Assembly (NCBI GenBank): GCA_946481315.1
Contig: CAMLMH010000010.1
Coordinates: 50,535 to 114,534 of the forward strand
DNA length: 64,000 nucleotides
DNA from: an uncultured Bacteriovorax sp.
GTDB taxonomy: Bacteria > Bdellovibrionota > Bacteriovoracia > Bacteriovoracales > Bacteriovoracaceae
Direction: 5' to 3'
Shown here: positions 43,124 through 51,580 of the stretch, piece by piece
Layout: every line of letters starts with the position of its first letter
Numbering within the stretch: position 1 is the first letter of the stretch
Notes under the pieces: model-generated
Told to the model about the DNA's origin: nothing
The model's input: only the letters and a program-made list of their open reading frames with translations
Databases searched by the model: none
Made by a program: the position numbers and the translations under genes

Positions 43124-44311
43124 ATGAGTGAACTTCCTTTTTATATTTCCTGGAGTAAACAGCAGAATGCTTCAACAATTGATATTGCTGGTGTTGATGG
43201 CGTAAGAGTTAAACTGAAGGACGGCCGTGAATTATTTGACATGACCTCTATTAGTTACCAGGCCCATTTTGGACATAATCATCCTGTTATCATCAAGGCC
43301 ATTAAAGATCAGCTTGATTCCATTCCCATGAGTTCTCCCAAAGGCATTTATCCGGGAAAAATAGAAACGACTCGGGACCTTCTGCGCTACATGCAAAAAG
43401 AAGACGGTAAAATATTTTATACAACAGGTGGGGCCGAGACTGTTGAGAACGCACTGAAGATTGCCAGGGATATAACAAAAAAAAGAATTGTTCTGGCCCG
43501 TGCTAATTCTTATCACGGTGCTACTCTGGGTGCTTTAGGCGCAACTGGTGACTGGAGAAATCCCGCTCATCTCACGCCGGAAAATTGGGTTGTCCGGATT
43601 CCGGAGCCGATGGAAACTGATGCCATAAAAAAAACGCGCGAAATTATTCTCAAACATAATCCGGATCAGATCGCTGCTATTATTATTGAAACGATTACCG
43701 GCGGGAACGGTGTTTTTTACGGTGATCAGAAATGGTGGGACGGCATTCAGTCACTATGTGATGAATTCAATATTCTGCTGATCATGGATGAAGTTGTCTG
43801 TGGATTTCACCGTACCGGAAAACCTTTCGGATACATGCACTACAATGTCCGCCCTGACCTCATTACATTAGCTAAAGGAATTACGGGGGGAATGGTTCCC
43901 TTCGGTGCGCTATGGACCAGTAAAAAAATAGCAGACCATTATGAACAAAACGTTCTCGCATGCGGACTAACCAATTATGCCCATCCATTGGGTATGGCGG
44001 CCCTGAAAGGTGTTCTCTCAATTGTACAGGATGAGTCTTTCATAAAGAATTTAAGTGCACGTGAAATTCAATTCGGACAATTACTTGAAGACTTTAAGGA
44101 ACTCTCCATTGTCGGTGACATTCGGGTTAAAGGACTGCTTGCCGCGGTTGATATCAAAAAACCGGTGGAATGGAAAAAATTCTATCAGGCAGGATTATAT
44201 CTGGTCGCCCATGCAAACCGGATCATCCTCGCTCCTCCCCTAATAATAAATGAAAATGAATTACAGATTGCTATGAAGAAAATTCAGCAAGTACTTAAGG
44301 ATAATGAATGA
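43124..44311 (+). CDS. class III PLP-dependent aminotransferase
   Basis: A 395-residue aminotransferase from ATG 43124. TTGGAETVENALK (the PLP phosphate site), ANSYHGATLGALG, MDEVVCGFHRTG and the PLP Lys in TLAKGITGG are all present, so this one is catalytically complete. It belongs with omega-amino acid:pyruvate and related enzymes; the substrate is not clear. It overlaps the CoA-transferase A gene by four bases and continues the operon begun at 36109 or 37881. The frame is open upstream into the C45 gene, but that part has no aminotransferase character. Confidence 0.92.
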   Translation: MSELPFYISWSKQQNASTIDIAGVDGVRVKLKDGRELFDMTSISYQAHFGHNHPVIIKAIKDQLDSIPMSSPKGIYPGKIETTRDLLRYMQKEDGKIFYTTGGAETVENALKIARDITKKRIVLARANSYHGATLGALGATGDWRNPAHLTPENWVVRIPEPMETDAIKKTREIILKHNPDQIAAIIIETITGGNGVFYGDQKWWDGIQSLCDEFNILLIMDEVVCGFHRTGKPFGYMHYNVRPDLITLAKGITGGMVPFGALWTSKKIADHYEQNVLACGLTNYAHPLGMAALKGVLSIVQDESFIKNLSAREIQFGQLLEDFKELSIVGDIRVKGLLAAVDIKKPVEWKKFYQAGLYLVAHANRIILAPPLIINENELQIAMKKIQQVLKDNE

Positions 44312-45024
44312 AAAGTTTTGATCAGAAAAAATTCCCCAAAGTTTACACCGACGCTCACAGTGCCCTGCAAGGCCTGCAATCAGGAATGACTTTGATGAGC
44401 GGCGGATTCGGTCTTTGTGGAATTGCTGAAAACTGCATCGATGCACTGACAACAATTGATGTTAAAAATTTAACTGTCATTTCCAATAACATTGGCAATA
44501 GCGGGAGAGGATTAGTAAAAATTCTCGTTCAGGATAAAATCAGCAAGGCCTATTGTTCTTACGTTGGAGGCAACCCGGACCTTGAAGTGCGGATGCTGAA
44601 TAAACAAATCGAAGTAGAGCTTGTTCCACAGGGTACGTTTTCGGAAAGAATCCGTGCGGCCGGCATGGGCATTAGGGCCTTCTATACTCCAACCGGATAC
44701 GGAACACTGGTGGCCGAAGGAAAAGAAGTCAAAATGTTTGATCGTCCCTGTGTAATGGAAACAGCTCTGCATGCTGACTTCGCCATTATCAAGGCCCAAA
44801 AGGGTGATACATTCGGAAATCTCTGGTTTAAAGAGACGGCCCGTAACTTTTCTCCGCTTATGGCCATGGCCGCAAAGATTACCGTGGTTGAAGTGGAAGA
44901 ACTGGTGGAAGTGGGAGAAATTCCGCCGGAAGATGTTCATTTACCGGGACTCTTTGTTCAGCGGATTTTCCAGGGAAAAAATTATAAAAATGATATTGAA
45001 TTTCTTGTGACGGAGGAAAACTAA
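44308..45024 (+). CDS. 3-oxoacid CoA-transferase, subunit A
   Basis: The 238-residue alpha subunit of a SCOT/AtoDA-type CoA-transferase: LMSGGFGLCGIAENCIDAL near the N-terminus, ISNNIGNSGRGL, SYVGGNPDLE and GTFSERIRAAGMGI. With subunit B it moves CoA from succinyl-CoA or acetyl-CoA to a keto acid. Start and stop overlap with both neighbours (four bases and one base). Keto-acid substrate probably comes from the aminotransferases in the same operon. Confidence 0.95.
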   Translation: MKSFDQKKFPKVYTDAHSALQGLQSGMTLMSGGFGLCGIAENCIDALTTIDVKNLTVISNNIGNSGRGLVKILVQDKISKAYCSYVGGNPDLEVRMLNKQIEVELVPQGTFSERIRAAGMGIRAFYTPTGYGTLVAEGKEVKMFDRPCVMETALHADFAIIKAQKGDTFGNLWFKETARNFSPLMAMAAKITVVEVEELVEVGEIPPEDVHLPGLFVQRIFQGKNYKNDIEFLVTEEN

Positions 45025-45647
45025 TGAGCTGGACAAATGAGCAAATGGCCGATGTCGTAATTAGTTTTTTTAAACCGCATACTTCAGTTAATCTGGGAAT
45101 CGGAATGCCGACTGTGATCGCGCAAAGAATGCCCAAAGAGCTAAATGTCATGATTCACTCTGAAAATGGAGTTCTAGGTGTCAGTGGACGTCCAAAAAAA
45201 AATTCTGTCTCTCCTACTCTTATTAATGCCGGAAAAGAAACAATTTCAGTGGGTGCTGGCGCAAGTTTTTTTGATAGCTCTTTAAGTTTTGGAATGATCC
45301 GCGGTGGACATATTGATTACTGCGTTCTCGGTGGAATGGAAGTTGATGCTGAAAGAAACCTGGCCAACTGGATGGTACCAGGAAAAAAAGTAACCGGCAT
45401 GGGCGGGGCCATGGATCTCGTCAATGGATCCAAGCAAGTCATCGTCATGATGAATCACTTCAGCAAAGATAAAAGTGCAAAGCTTCTAAAGCGCTGCAGT
45501 CTCCCACTTACAGGAATGGATGTCGTTGACCTCGTCGTCACTGAGTTAGGAGTTTTTAAACCGACAGGTAAAGGCTTTAAAGTTGTGCAATTGGCACCTG
45601 GCGTGAGCATAGACGACTGCAAAATTGACAAAGATATCCTTCTCTAA
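45024..45647 (+). CDS. 3-oxoacid CoA-transferase, subunit B
   Basis: The 207-residue beta subunit, with the catalytic Glu47 in SENGVLG, the oxyanion GIGMPT (26-31) and GGHIDYCVLGGMEVD. It completes the CoA-transferase and ends the operon; no clear terminator is seen between it and the protease gene 80 bases on. Its ATG overlaps the stop of subunit A by one base (TAATG), which fits equal production of the two subunits. Confidence 0.95.
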   Translation: MSWTNEQMADVVISFFKPHTSVNLGIGMPTVIAQRMPKELNVMIHSENGVLGVSGRPKKNSVSPTLINAGKETISVGAGASFFDSSLSFGMIRGGHIDYCVLGGMEVDAERNLANWMVPGKKVTGMGGAMDLVNGSKQVIVMMNHFSKDKSAKLLKRCSLPLTGMDVVDLVVTELGVFKPTGKGFKVVQLAPGVSIDDCKIDKDILL

Positions 45648-45727
45648 CTGTAATCATTTGTTAGAATGCTTTCAGTTCTTCCTTGGTATGATCAGTGAGT
45701 TTTTTAACTCCACGCAAGGAAGAACTT

Positions 45728-46570
45728 ATGAAAAAAATCGCCCTCCTCACACTCGCAATTTTCTCCCTTCCTCTCCAGTCATTTGCTTTAACGAATTCAG
45801 TTATTGCCGAAGAAGATCAGTGGACACCTGTTGTTCAAATTAAATCCGAAGCTCCCGATGCTAATGGTGAGTCGATTCCCGGTTATTGTAATGCTACTTT
45901 CGTGTCCAATAATCTTTTAGTCACTGCCGCTCATTGTGTTTTGCTCGCTCATGTGTCTAATCAGACCCAACTTGATATTGAAATTGGCTATTATAAATAT
46001 GTGACCCGTCCGGATGGTCAGCGAGTGAGAATCGGTTACACGGCAAAATCGAAATTTTCAAAACACGTTAATATTCAATTGCCTCAATCCCTGCAGGATA
46101 AAGTTAATCGCAGCGGTGCTCGTACGAAGATAGGCCCGAATGAAGACTTTGCGATCGTCTGGTGGAATGAAGCAACTCCTGAAACTGCCGAGATGAAATT
46201 TTCTCCATTAGTGACTCCGGCCGAGCATGCTCAAATCACTCGATCACTGGCATCCCATCCGCTAAAAGTCTTATCAATAAACTTTTTCAGCACTTCTGAT
46301 TTAAATACAAAACGTCAGGCCGATTTAAATAACGTTCGTATGAATGGAAATTACGTACATTCTCAATCAGTAGCTCGTGTGGAAGAAGGTGACAGCGGTG
46401 CGCCTGTCTTTGCAAGAGTTAATAATCAAATGAAACTTTTTGCTGTTGTAAAAGGACGCGCAACGACCATTTTTTCTAACTGGGATGTCTATCCCACTAT
46501 TCATCCACACTTATGTGACATGAATAAAAGAATGCCAACGACAATGAAGCTTTCAGTTTGTGCAAATTAA
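45728..46570 (+). CDS. secreted trypsin-like serine protease (S1 family)
   Basis: A 280-residue exported protease. ATG 45728 follows AAGGAAG and opens a signal peptide (ending SFALT, about 20). The S1 triad is complete: His69 in TAAHC, Asp140 in NEDFAIV and Ser223 in EEGDSGAPVF. A short stretch before the first strand could be a propeptide. The substrate pocket is not read here. It ends at a hairpin that also terminates the minus-strand sRNA candidate. Such proteases are abundant in predatory bacteria; function in prey digestion is inferred. Confidence 0.9.
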   Translation: MKKIALLTLAIFSLPLQSFALTNSVIAEEDQWTPVVQIKSEAPDANGESIPGYCNATFVSNNLLVTAAHCVLLAHVSNQTQLDIEIGYYKYVTRPDGQRVRIGYTAKSKFSKHVNIQLPQSLQDKVNRSGARTKIGPNEDFAIVWWNEATPETAEMKFSPLVTPAEHAQITRSLASHPLKVLSINFFSTSDLNTKRQADLNNVRMNGNYVHSQSVARVEEGDSGAPVFARVNNQMKLFAVVKGRATTIFSNWDVYPTIHPHLCDMNKRMPTTMKLSVCAN

Positions 46571-46596
46571 TGTTTATGATTTTTTTAAGATAAAAT

Positions 46597-46672
46597 AAAA
46601 AAGGGGCCCCCTGCAAAAGGCCCCATTTTTTCTGGCATCCTGCCATCTGTCGAGAACATCCTGTTCCCTACA
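46597..46672 (-). ncRNA. candidate CsrB/RsmZ-like small RNA
   Basis: About 76 bases on the minus strand, opposite no gene. Hairpin 1 (46668-46652) has stem GGGAAC/GUUCUC; hairpin 2 (46645-46633) has stem UGGC/GCCA. Both expose an AGGAU loop, each within the heptamer CAGGAUG (46663-46657; 46642-46636), which is the repeat consensus of E. coli CsrB. A GGGGCC/GGCCCC terminator with six T follows. This is what a short CsrA-sequestering RNA would look like. There is no expression evidence and the count of two sites is low, so it stays a candidate. Confidence 0.6.
46603..46631. terminator. bidirectional terminator of protease gene and candidate sRNA
   Basis: GGGGCC (46603-46608) pairs with GGCCCC (46619-46624). 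Six T follow on the plus strand (46626-46631, after one A) and six on the minus strand (46602-46597), so it can end both converging transcripts. Confidence 0.9.
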
Positions 46673-46678
46673 ATTACG

Positions 46679-46684
46679 ATTATA
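46679..46684 (-). promoter_or_regulatory. -10 box of the candidate sRNA
   Basis: A perfect TATAAT on the minus strand, seven bases before the expected start near 46672. The -35 position (ACAGCA at 17-base spacing) is poor, but the sequence upstream is A/T-rich, so the promoter is only partly supported. Confidence 0.5.
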
Positions 46685-46800
46685 ACCGTATTTAAAATTT
46701 TTGCTGTATTATTTTTTTATAGGTAAAGTTTTCCACCAATCCCAAGATGAGTTATCATTAAGAGTATCTCTTTCAAGGTAACATCAGCTATAGGATGAAT

Positions 46801-47169
46801 ATGTTTAAGCAGCTTTTTCTGTGCTTATTAGGGAAAAAAGGCCCGAAAAAAGACTTTAAAATTCAAACTTTTACCTTTTTTATACCTGCACCTCCTCCTC
46901 GGCAGTCCGGCTATAGGGAAAAACAATTTGATAAGCTATTTTATGAATTTATCAACAGGGGCTATGAGATCCTTCATTTTAGCACCCAGGCCTGCACTGG
47001 AGAAAATAACTCAGGAATGTGGCTTGTTTTTGTTTTACGGGCAACCAATGCAGATGCTGAGAAATTAATGCTGAATGATGAATTTATCACCGATTTAAAA
47101 TCCCGTGCATCAGTAAAAGAGGAAATTGAAGGACTTTATTATATTGATGATAAGGCACAGGAACTATGA
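46801..47169 (+). CDS. protein of unknown function
   Basis: About 122 residues from ATG 46801, chosen over ATG 46795 because TAGG then lies six bases upstream. It looks cytoplasmic or peripheral: a short hydrophobic start (MFKQLFLCLLG) is too weak for a clear signal peptide. The rest resembles a small alpha/beta domain with the DKLFYEFINRGYEILHF and MWLVFVLRAT strands. Its stop overlaps the next gene by four bases (ATGA). Confidence 0.7.
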   Translation: MFKQLFLCLLGKKGPKKDFKIQTFTFFIPAPPPRQSGYREKQFDKLFYEFINRGYEILHFSTQACTGENNSGMWLVFVLRATNADAEKLMLNDEFITDLKSRASVKEEIEGLYYIDDKAQEL

Positions 47170-48449
47170 CTTATTTTGTTTCCTTATTATTAGTACTCTT
47201 ACTTTCTTCCTGTTCTTTCTTTTCCCGCAAGATTGATAATCTTGCCGAATCAAAAGTCCCACAATCGTTAGCCTCACTTGGGGTCAAAAAAAATAATTTT
47301 TGCAGTGAAAAAACCAGACTCCAATATTTCGTGGAAGACGAATCTATTCTCAAATTTTATAAAAGTCTCGATTCTGTTTTTAAGCGCGAAAGACCTTTTA
47401 TTCAAAAGGCCATCATGATGGCGCTTATTGAGCTAAACCGCCGCCCAGATTTGCTAAGTCCTTCTTCCCGCCTGCAGGTCTTCATCAAATCCGGCGGAAA
47501 AAATCATTATTTTGATTTTCGTCCGGTCAATCTGGAAGATGACACAAAAAATCCATTCATGGCCGGTCTGCTTTATCTCAATGAAAAATTTACAACCAAG
47601 ACTCCCCTTACATCTCTGGCAGATGAACTAGATGCAAACATTCCTCAGCAATTACCCGTCAGCCTGGACCTCGAACAATTTTTGGCTTCCTCCCGCGGTA
47701 ATTTACAAAACAGTGAGATGATGACGGCCCGGTTTTTTAAAGGTGATGAAACAATCACTCGTTATGAAACTTTTCACCGCATGAGTTTTAAAAATATAGT
47801 TAATCGTTTCTCACCTGCTAAAAACGAAGAAAAAGATTATGTGTTTGATAAGAATCCACTGATTCAATATGCTAAAAAAAATGAAAGTGAGATATTTTGT
47901 AATATTAATCTTGATCAGGAAAATAATTTCAGCGATGAGATTTTAAGTTCTGAAAATGCACGCATTCACACAATGGGACTAATTGAAGATGATAATATTT
48001 TTCTCGCTGTCAGCTCTGGAGTAATCCAGCGTCCGCTTAAATTTGATAAAAAATTTCTTTTTATGAAAATGCGATCGTTGCCATTTGCAGCCCCTATCTG
48101 TGATATCCGGCATGAGGAAAAGAATATCATTCTTTTTTCAGCAAGAGGCAGAAGCCCTGGCCAGCATTTAAAGCACCTCATTTCTTATGAAGTTGATAAG
48201 GTGAAAACTCCATCAGAACTAAATGAACTGCTGCGTTTTTCCAGACATCTGTTTTTGAATGATCCTGATCGTATCCTTTACGAATCCAAAAGAGGAAGAA
48301 AGGCCCAGCTGGATTTCTTTCTATCAATGAATTTTCCCATTTATCATGTAGAAAGCCTTGGAGACGTCTTTGCAAGCATTTCTACTGGTGGTAAGCATAA
48401 TCTTATTATTGACGAAAGAGATACTACGAGGCTCTCGTGTCCGAAATAG
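47166..48449 (+). CDS. lipoprotein of unknown function
   Basis: A 427-residue protein with a perfect lipobox, LLSSC (Cys16), so it is anchored in a membrane after processing. The next residue after Cys is Ser, compatible with outer-membrane sorting by E. coli rules. The body is rich in charged residues with no recognised domain. It overlaps the small gene before it by four bases and the ferredoxin after it by 13, so the three are likely co-expressed. Confidence 0.75.
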   Translation: MTYFVSLLLVLLLSSCSFFSRKIDNLAESKVPQSLASLGVKKNNFCSEKTRLQYFVEDESILKFYKSLDSVFKRERPFIQKAIMMALIELNRRPDLLSPSSRLQVFIKSGGKNHYFDFRPVNLEDDTKNPFMAGLLYLNEKFTTKTPLTSLADELDANIPQQLPVSLDLEQFLASSRGNLQNSEMMTARFFKGDETITRYETFHRMSFKNIVNRFSPAKNEEKDYVFDKNPLIQYAKKNESEIFCNINLDQENNFSDEILSSENARIHTMGLIEDDNIFLAVSSGVIQRPLKFDKKFLFMKMRSLPFAAPICDIRHEEKNIILFSARGRSPGQHLKHLISYEVDKVKTPSELNELLRFSRHLFLNDPDRILYESKRGRKAQLDFFLSMNFPIYHVESLGDVFASISTGGKHNLIIDERDTTRLSCPK

Positions 48450-48703
48450 GAAGAATAGCTATCTACGGCGGTGCCAGCAAAAAATTACTTAAGACTATCA
48501 CCGTAGAGACCTGCGAAACCGGGCCATTAATGAATTTTTTGCAGTCAAAGGGCATTCCCATTGCCTCAAGCTGCAGTGGCGATGGTGTTTGCCAAAAATG
48601 TACAATTATACTCAATCAGGCCCTGGTTCTTGCCTGTCAGGTAAAAATGGAAGATTTATTTAATCATTCCTCTGTGGTCGCTGTAGAAGTTGCATATTTG
48701 TAG
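48437..48703 (+). CDS. small [2Fe-2S] ferredoxin
   Basis: An 88-residue plant-type ferredoxin. The cluster Cys are in SSCSGDGVCQKC (C-x5-C-x2-C, as in NqrF-type ferredoxins) and ACQ. The start is GTG 48437, with GAGG six bases upstream, and overlaps the lipoprotein gene by 13 bases. Redox partner unknown. The spacing to the last Cys is short, about 13 residues. Confidence 0.88.
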   Translation: MSEIGRIAIYGGASKKLLKTITVETCETGPLMNFLQSKGIPIASSCSGDGVCQKCTIILNQALVLACQVKMEDLFNHSSVVAVEVAYL

Positions 48704-48758
48704 ACTTTTATTCTGACCTCTTTTAGCATAAGAAAAACACCTAACACTGGCCCAAACT

Positions 48759-49355
48759 ATGCGATACCTCTCTATTGATATTGAAGCTACCGGACTGGCT
48801 GAAAATGACTTTATCATTGAATTTGGAATGGTTCCTTTTTGCACTGAAAGCAAAAAGGTCGAAGAGTCTCTGGCCAGAAATTACTATATTAAATGCCCCT
48901 CTTTTGAGGAATTAAAACCACGCCTCGACAAGTGGGTTATTGAACACAATGAAATGCTTATTCACAAGGCCCATGTCACTGGCCTGCACATGGATAGCTT
49001 CAAAGACGAACTCGAAACCTATCTCATTAGTCGCGAAGTGAAATCGTACTTTAAGAACGACCGTAATGAAAAAATTATTCTCTTTGGTAAATCCATGAGC
49101 GCTATCGATTTGCCTTTTTTAACCCGGGATCTATCCTGGGAATTCATGCGTAAATATTTTCATCACCGCAATCTCGATTTATCCTCAACTGCCAATACGC
49201 TTATTGATCTTAAGTTTATTCCCCAGGAATGTTCTTCCGGCTCTCAGTTAATGAAGTTTCTGGGCATGGGTGAAGTTAAGCATACTGCGCTCGAAGACGC
49301 TAAAAACACAGCTTTGATGTACCTGAAGCTGCTTGAGATGTTCGAAAAAAAATAA
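48759..49355 (+). CDS. 3'-5' exonuclease, DEDDh family (DnaQ/RNase T-like)
   Basis: A 198-residue nuclease. The first exonuclease motif is DIEATG (Asp7, Glu9), the second acidic residue lies in SAIDLPFL, and the last motif HTALEDA carries the His and Asp of the DEDDh type. The order and length fit a stand-alone exonuclease such as oligoribonuclease or RNase T, though none of their specific residues settles which. It converges on the nlpD-like gene with no gap. Confidence 0.85.
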   Translation: MRYLSIDIEATGLAENDFIIEFGMVPFCTESKKVEESLARNYYIKCPSFEELKPRLDKWVIEHNEMLIHKAHVTGLHMDSFKDELETYLISREVKSYFKNDRNEKIILFGKSMSAIDLPFLTRDLSWEFMRKYFHHRNLDLSSTANTLIDLKFIPQECSSGSQLMKFLGMGEVKHTALEDAKNTALMYLKLLEMFEKK

Positions 49356-50009
49356 TTAACGATTGATGGCCAAGAAACCAGCAGGATCGATAGATTCGCC
49401 GTTTCGTCGGATTTCAAAATGCAGATGGGGACCGTAAGTTCTGCCCGTCATTCCGATCTGTGCTATAACCTGACCGCGGTAGACTCTCTGTCCGGTTTTA
49501 GTAAAATTAACCTTTGCATGAGCGTAAACTGTAAAGAAGCCGTTTTTGTGTGCAACAACCGTAATGTTTCCATAACCGCCAATTTCATCACCAGAATAGA
49601 CAACAACCCCGTCACTGGCAGCTACGATGTGTGATCCCACACGTCCTGGAATATCAACACCATCATGGTTCCTACCCCAGCGATGACCAAATCCAGAGCT
49701 TATTTTATTGCTGCTGGGTACAGGCCAGAGAAATTCACCGGAATTTAGGTATTGTTGAGGATCATAAGTTTTCGTTTCAAAGTCTTGTTCAAGAACTCCT
49801 CTTTTAAGCGGAATAAAAACCCATTCGCCCGGCCTGATAGGTTTCCCGGCATTGCTGGCCTCTATTTTCTCTTTAGGTACATTGAATTCTTTTGAAAGAG
49901 TATCTAGCGTGTCAGAAGGTTTGATTTGAACATAATGACCGCTTTTTACACTTGCACATGCAACTGTAAAAACCGTGGTAAGAATAAGAAGTGCGTTCTT
50001 TAGTCGCAT
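49356..50009 (-). CDS. LysM and M23 peptidase-domain lipoprotein (NlpD-like)
   Basis: A 217-residue envelope protein: signal peptide with a loose lipobox (TVAC, Cys18), a LysM domain (about 26-70, VQIKPSDTLDTLSKEFNVPKEKI), and a LytM/M23 domain. Metal ligands are His and Asp in NHDGVD and His in GPHLHFE, so the active site is intact, unlike E. coli NlpD where it is degenerate. It is likely a peptidoglycan endopeptidase. Directly adjacent to surE, recalling the surE-pcm-nlpD order of enterobacteria. Confidence 0.9.
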   Translation of the reverse strand: MRLKNALLILTTVFTVACASVKSGHYVQIKPSDTLDTLSKEFNVPKEKIEASNAGKPIRPGEWVFIPLKRGVLEQDFETKTYDPQQYLNSGEFLWPVPSSNKISSGFGHRWGRNHDGVDIPGRVGSHIVAASDGVVVYSGDEIGGYGNITVVAHKNGFFTVYAHAKVNFTKTGQRVYRGQVIAQIGMTGRTYGPHLHFEIRRNGESIDPAGFLAINR

Positions 50010-50849
50010 TTAAACCGATCTTCCTTGATTCCCCAGGGGAACACTGGCCAGAAAATTTCCCAACTCTTGCATCAATGCTTCTTTGGACATTCCATAGTCC
50101 ATCAGCTTGATTGGGGACAGAGAAATCATTTTTTGATCGACGGTGTAGCAATCAGAATCTTCGAAGGTTTCAAATCCTCTGTAGATCCCGCCGATCCAAT
50201 AATATTTACGTCCTCTGAAATCGAGTCTTTCATCAATTTCTTCAGAGTACTTCCGTAAACCCACTTTCGTGACTTTCAGGCCTTTAACTTCCGCTTCCGA
50301 ACACCATGGAACATTTACATTCAGCAAAGTCATTGGCGGAATTGATTGAGATATATTTGATAGTACTAGAGTTTTAATAAAATTTGAAGCTGTATAATAG
50401 TTTTCAGTCAATTTATCAGTTGAATTGAAATCCATGCATGAGCTGACAGCAATTGATGGAATACCGTGAAAAGTTGCTTCTCTCGCGGCCGCAACTGTCC
50501 CTGAATAAAAAACATCCTGACCTAAATTAGCACCACGATTGATTCCGGAGACCAGAAGTTGTATTTTTTCACCGTAATATTTGGAAGCTTTATTCTTGAA
50601 TAAATGACCTATGGCCATCAGTGAGCAGTCTGCAGGATAACCACTGCATCCATAAACATCTTCCTCGATTTCGTCCATTCTTAACGTATGGTCGAGAGTC
50701 AGGGTATGGCCGGTTGTAGAACGCTCCTGTAGAGGAGCAACGACAATTACACGGGCAACAGGCCGTAAAGTTTCTTTAAGAATCTTTATTCCGGGAGCGT
50801 GTACTCCGTCATCATTTGTCAGAACAATAATAGGTTTGTAGTCATTCAT
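50010..50849 (-). CDS. surE: 5'/3'-nucleotidase SurE
   Basis: A 279-residue nucleotidase with VLTNDDGVHAPG metal-binding start, VVAPLQERSTTGHTLTL and VSGINRGANLGQDVFYSGTVAAAREA. SurE dephosphorylates nucleoside monophosphates and short polyphosphate. It is slightly longer than typical (250), the extra residues being near 200-250. It abuts the TrpF-like gene without a gap. Confidence 0.95.
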   Translation of the reverse strand: MNDYKPIIVLTNDDGVHAPGIKILKETLRPVARVIVVAPLQERSTTGHTLTLDHTLRMDEIEEDVYGCSGYPADCSLMAIGHLFKNKASKYYGEKIQLLVSGINRGANLGQDVFYSGTVAAAREATFHGIPSIAVSSCMDFNSTDKLTENYYTASNFIKTLVLSNISQSIPPMTLLNVNVPWCSEAEVKGLKVTKVGLRKYSEEIDERLDFRGRKYYWIGGIYRGFETFEDSDCYTVDQKMISLSPIKLMDYGMSKEALMQELGNFLASVPLGNQGRSV

Positions 50850-51524
50850 TTAAAATTTCTCTTTAGCTCTGAATGATCTTTTCAAGGAGTGATGTTCTAA
50901 CTCCCGCCCAAGCTTTTTCAAGTCTACATTGCGATAACATATCTCTATATCGGAATTTATCGGCAAACTTAAAGTATCAAAATCAAAGATTTCAGGAAGC
51001 CCTGGAAATATATTGTCCTGCCAGAGAGTCGCCAAGATACATTCTCGATCATCGACAAGTCTGCCAAATCGCGTGTAAAAATTTGTTATGAAATTATGAA
51101 GCAGACCTTTAGTATGAACTTCCTCAAATAGCGAATAATCAAATATAAAACCTTTAAACAAAGGATTGCCGGTGAGTGTTTTTTCTTCTGCCTGCCCGTA
51201 ATACAAATAGAAACCTGTATCTGGCAATAAAACTTCGCCGTTCCATTCCTGACATATGATTGAAACACGGTCTGCAGAGACTCCGGCATTTTTTAAATCT
51301 ACAAGCACCTTGGCGATCATCGGATCACTTGAACGGGTAAAAGATAAAGTGATCTGATCACGACTTGAGAGCAAAGGAACCAATTGTTCGATAAAAACAT
51401 ATTCCTGAACAAAATTAAAACTGCGCGGATCAAAATTAAATCCGAATTTGTGAACACCTAAAGACTGCAAAAATTTTAAAGTTCTTGAATCATAGATGCC
51501 GTCAATTTTGAGAGCATTGGCCAT
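50850..51524 (-). CDS. degenerate phosphoribosylanthranilate isomerase-like protein
   Basis: A 224-residue protein whose N-terminus (LKIDGIYDSRTLKFLQSLGVHKFGFNFDPRS) matches the TrpF pattern KICGI...GADAIGFVF..SPR. The catalytic Cys of TrpF is replaced by Asp8. HisA/PriA enzymes use Asp as the general base at this place, so an active but altered isomerase is possible; otherwise it is a binding protein. The rest is poorly conserved. A TrpG/PabA-type gene lies 56 bases upstream in the same operon. Confidence 0.6.
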   Translation of the reverse strand: MANALKIDGIYDSRTLKFLQSLGVHKFGFNFDPRSFNFVQEYVFIEQLVPLLSSRDQITLSFTRSSDPMIAKVLVDLKNAGVSADRVSIICQEWNGEVLLPDTGFYLYYGQAEEKTLTGNPLFKGFIFDYSLFEEVHTKGLLHNFITNFYTRFGRLVDDRECILATLWQDNIFPGLPEIFDFDTLSLPINSDIEICYRNVDLKKLGRELEHHSLKRSFRAKEKF

Positions 51525-51580
51525 AGCTTAGCTTAACAAATGCTTTTCCTTACGGCCGGTACAGGTAAGAATCTGCCTAC

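Noticed and set aside
46633..46666. Plus-strand reading of the two small palindromes as repeats of the protease gene's 3' region
   Set aside because: On the plus strand the loops read ATCCT, which means nothing known to me, and they come after the terminator; on the minus strand they give CAGGAUG loops with a TATAAT box before and a terminator after, a far better explanation.
46621..46800. Small coding gene in the gap before 46801
   Set aside because: No open frame with a start and ribosome-binding site fits; the sRNA reading explains the structure.
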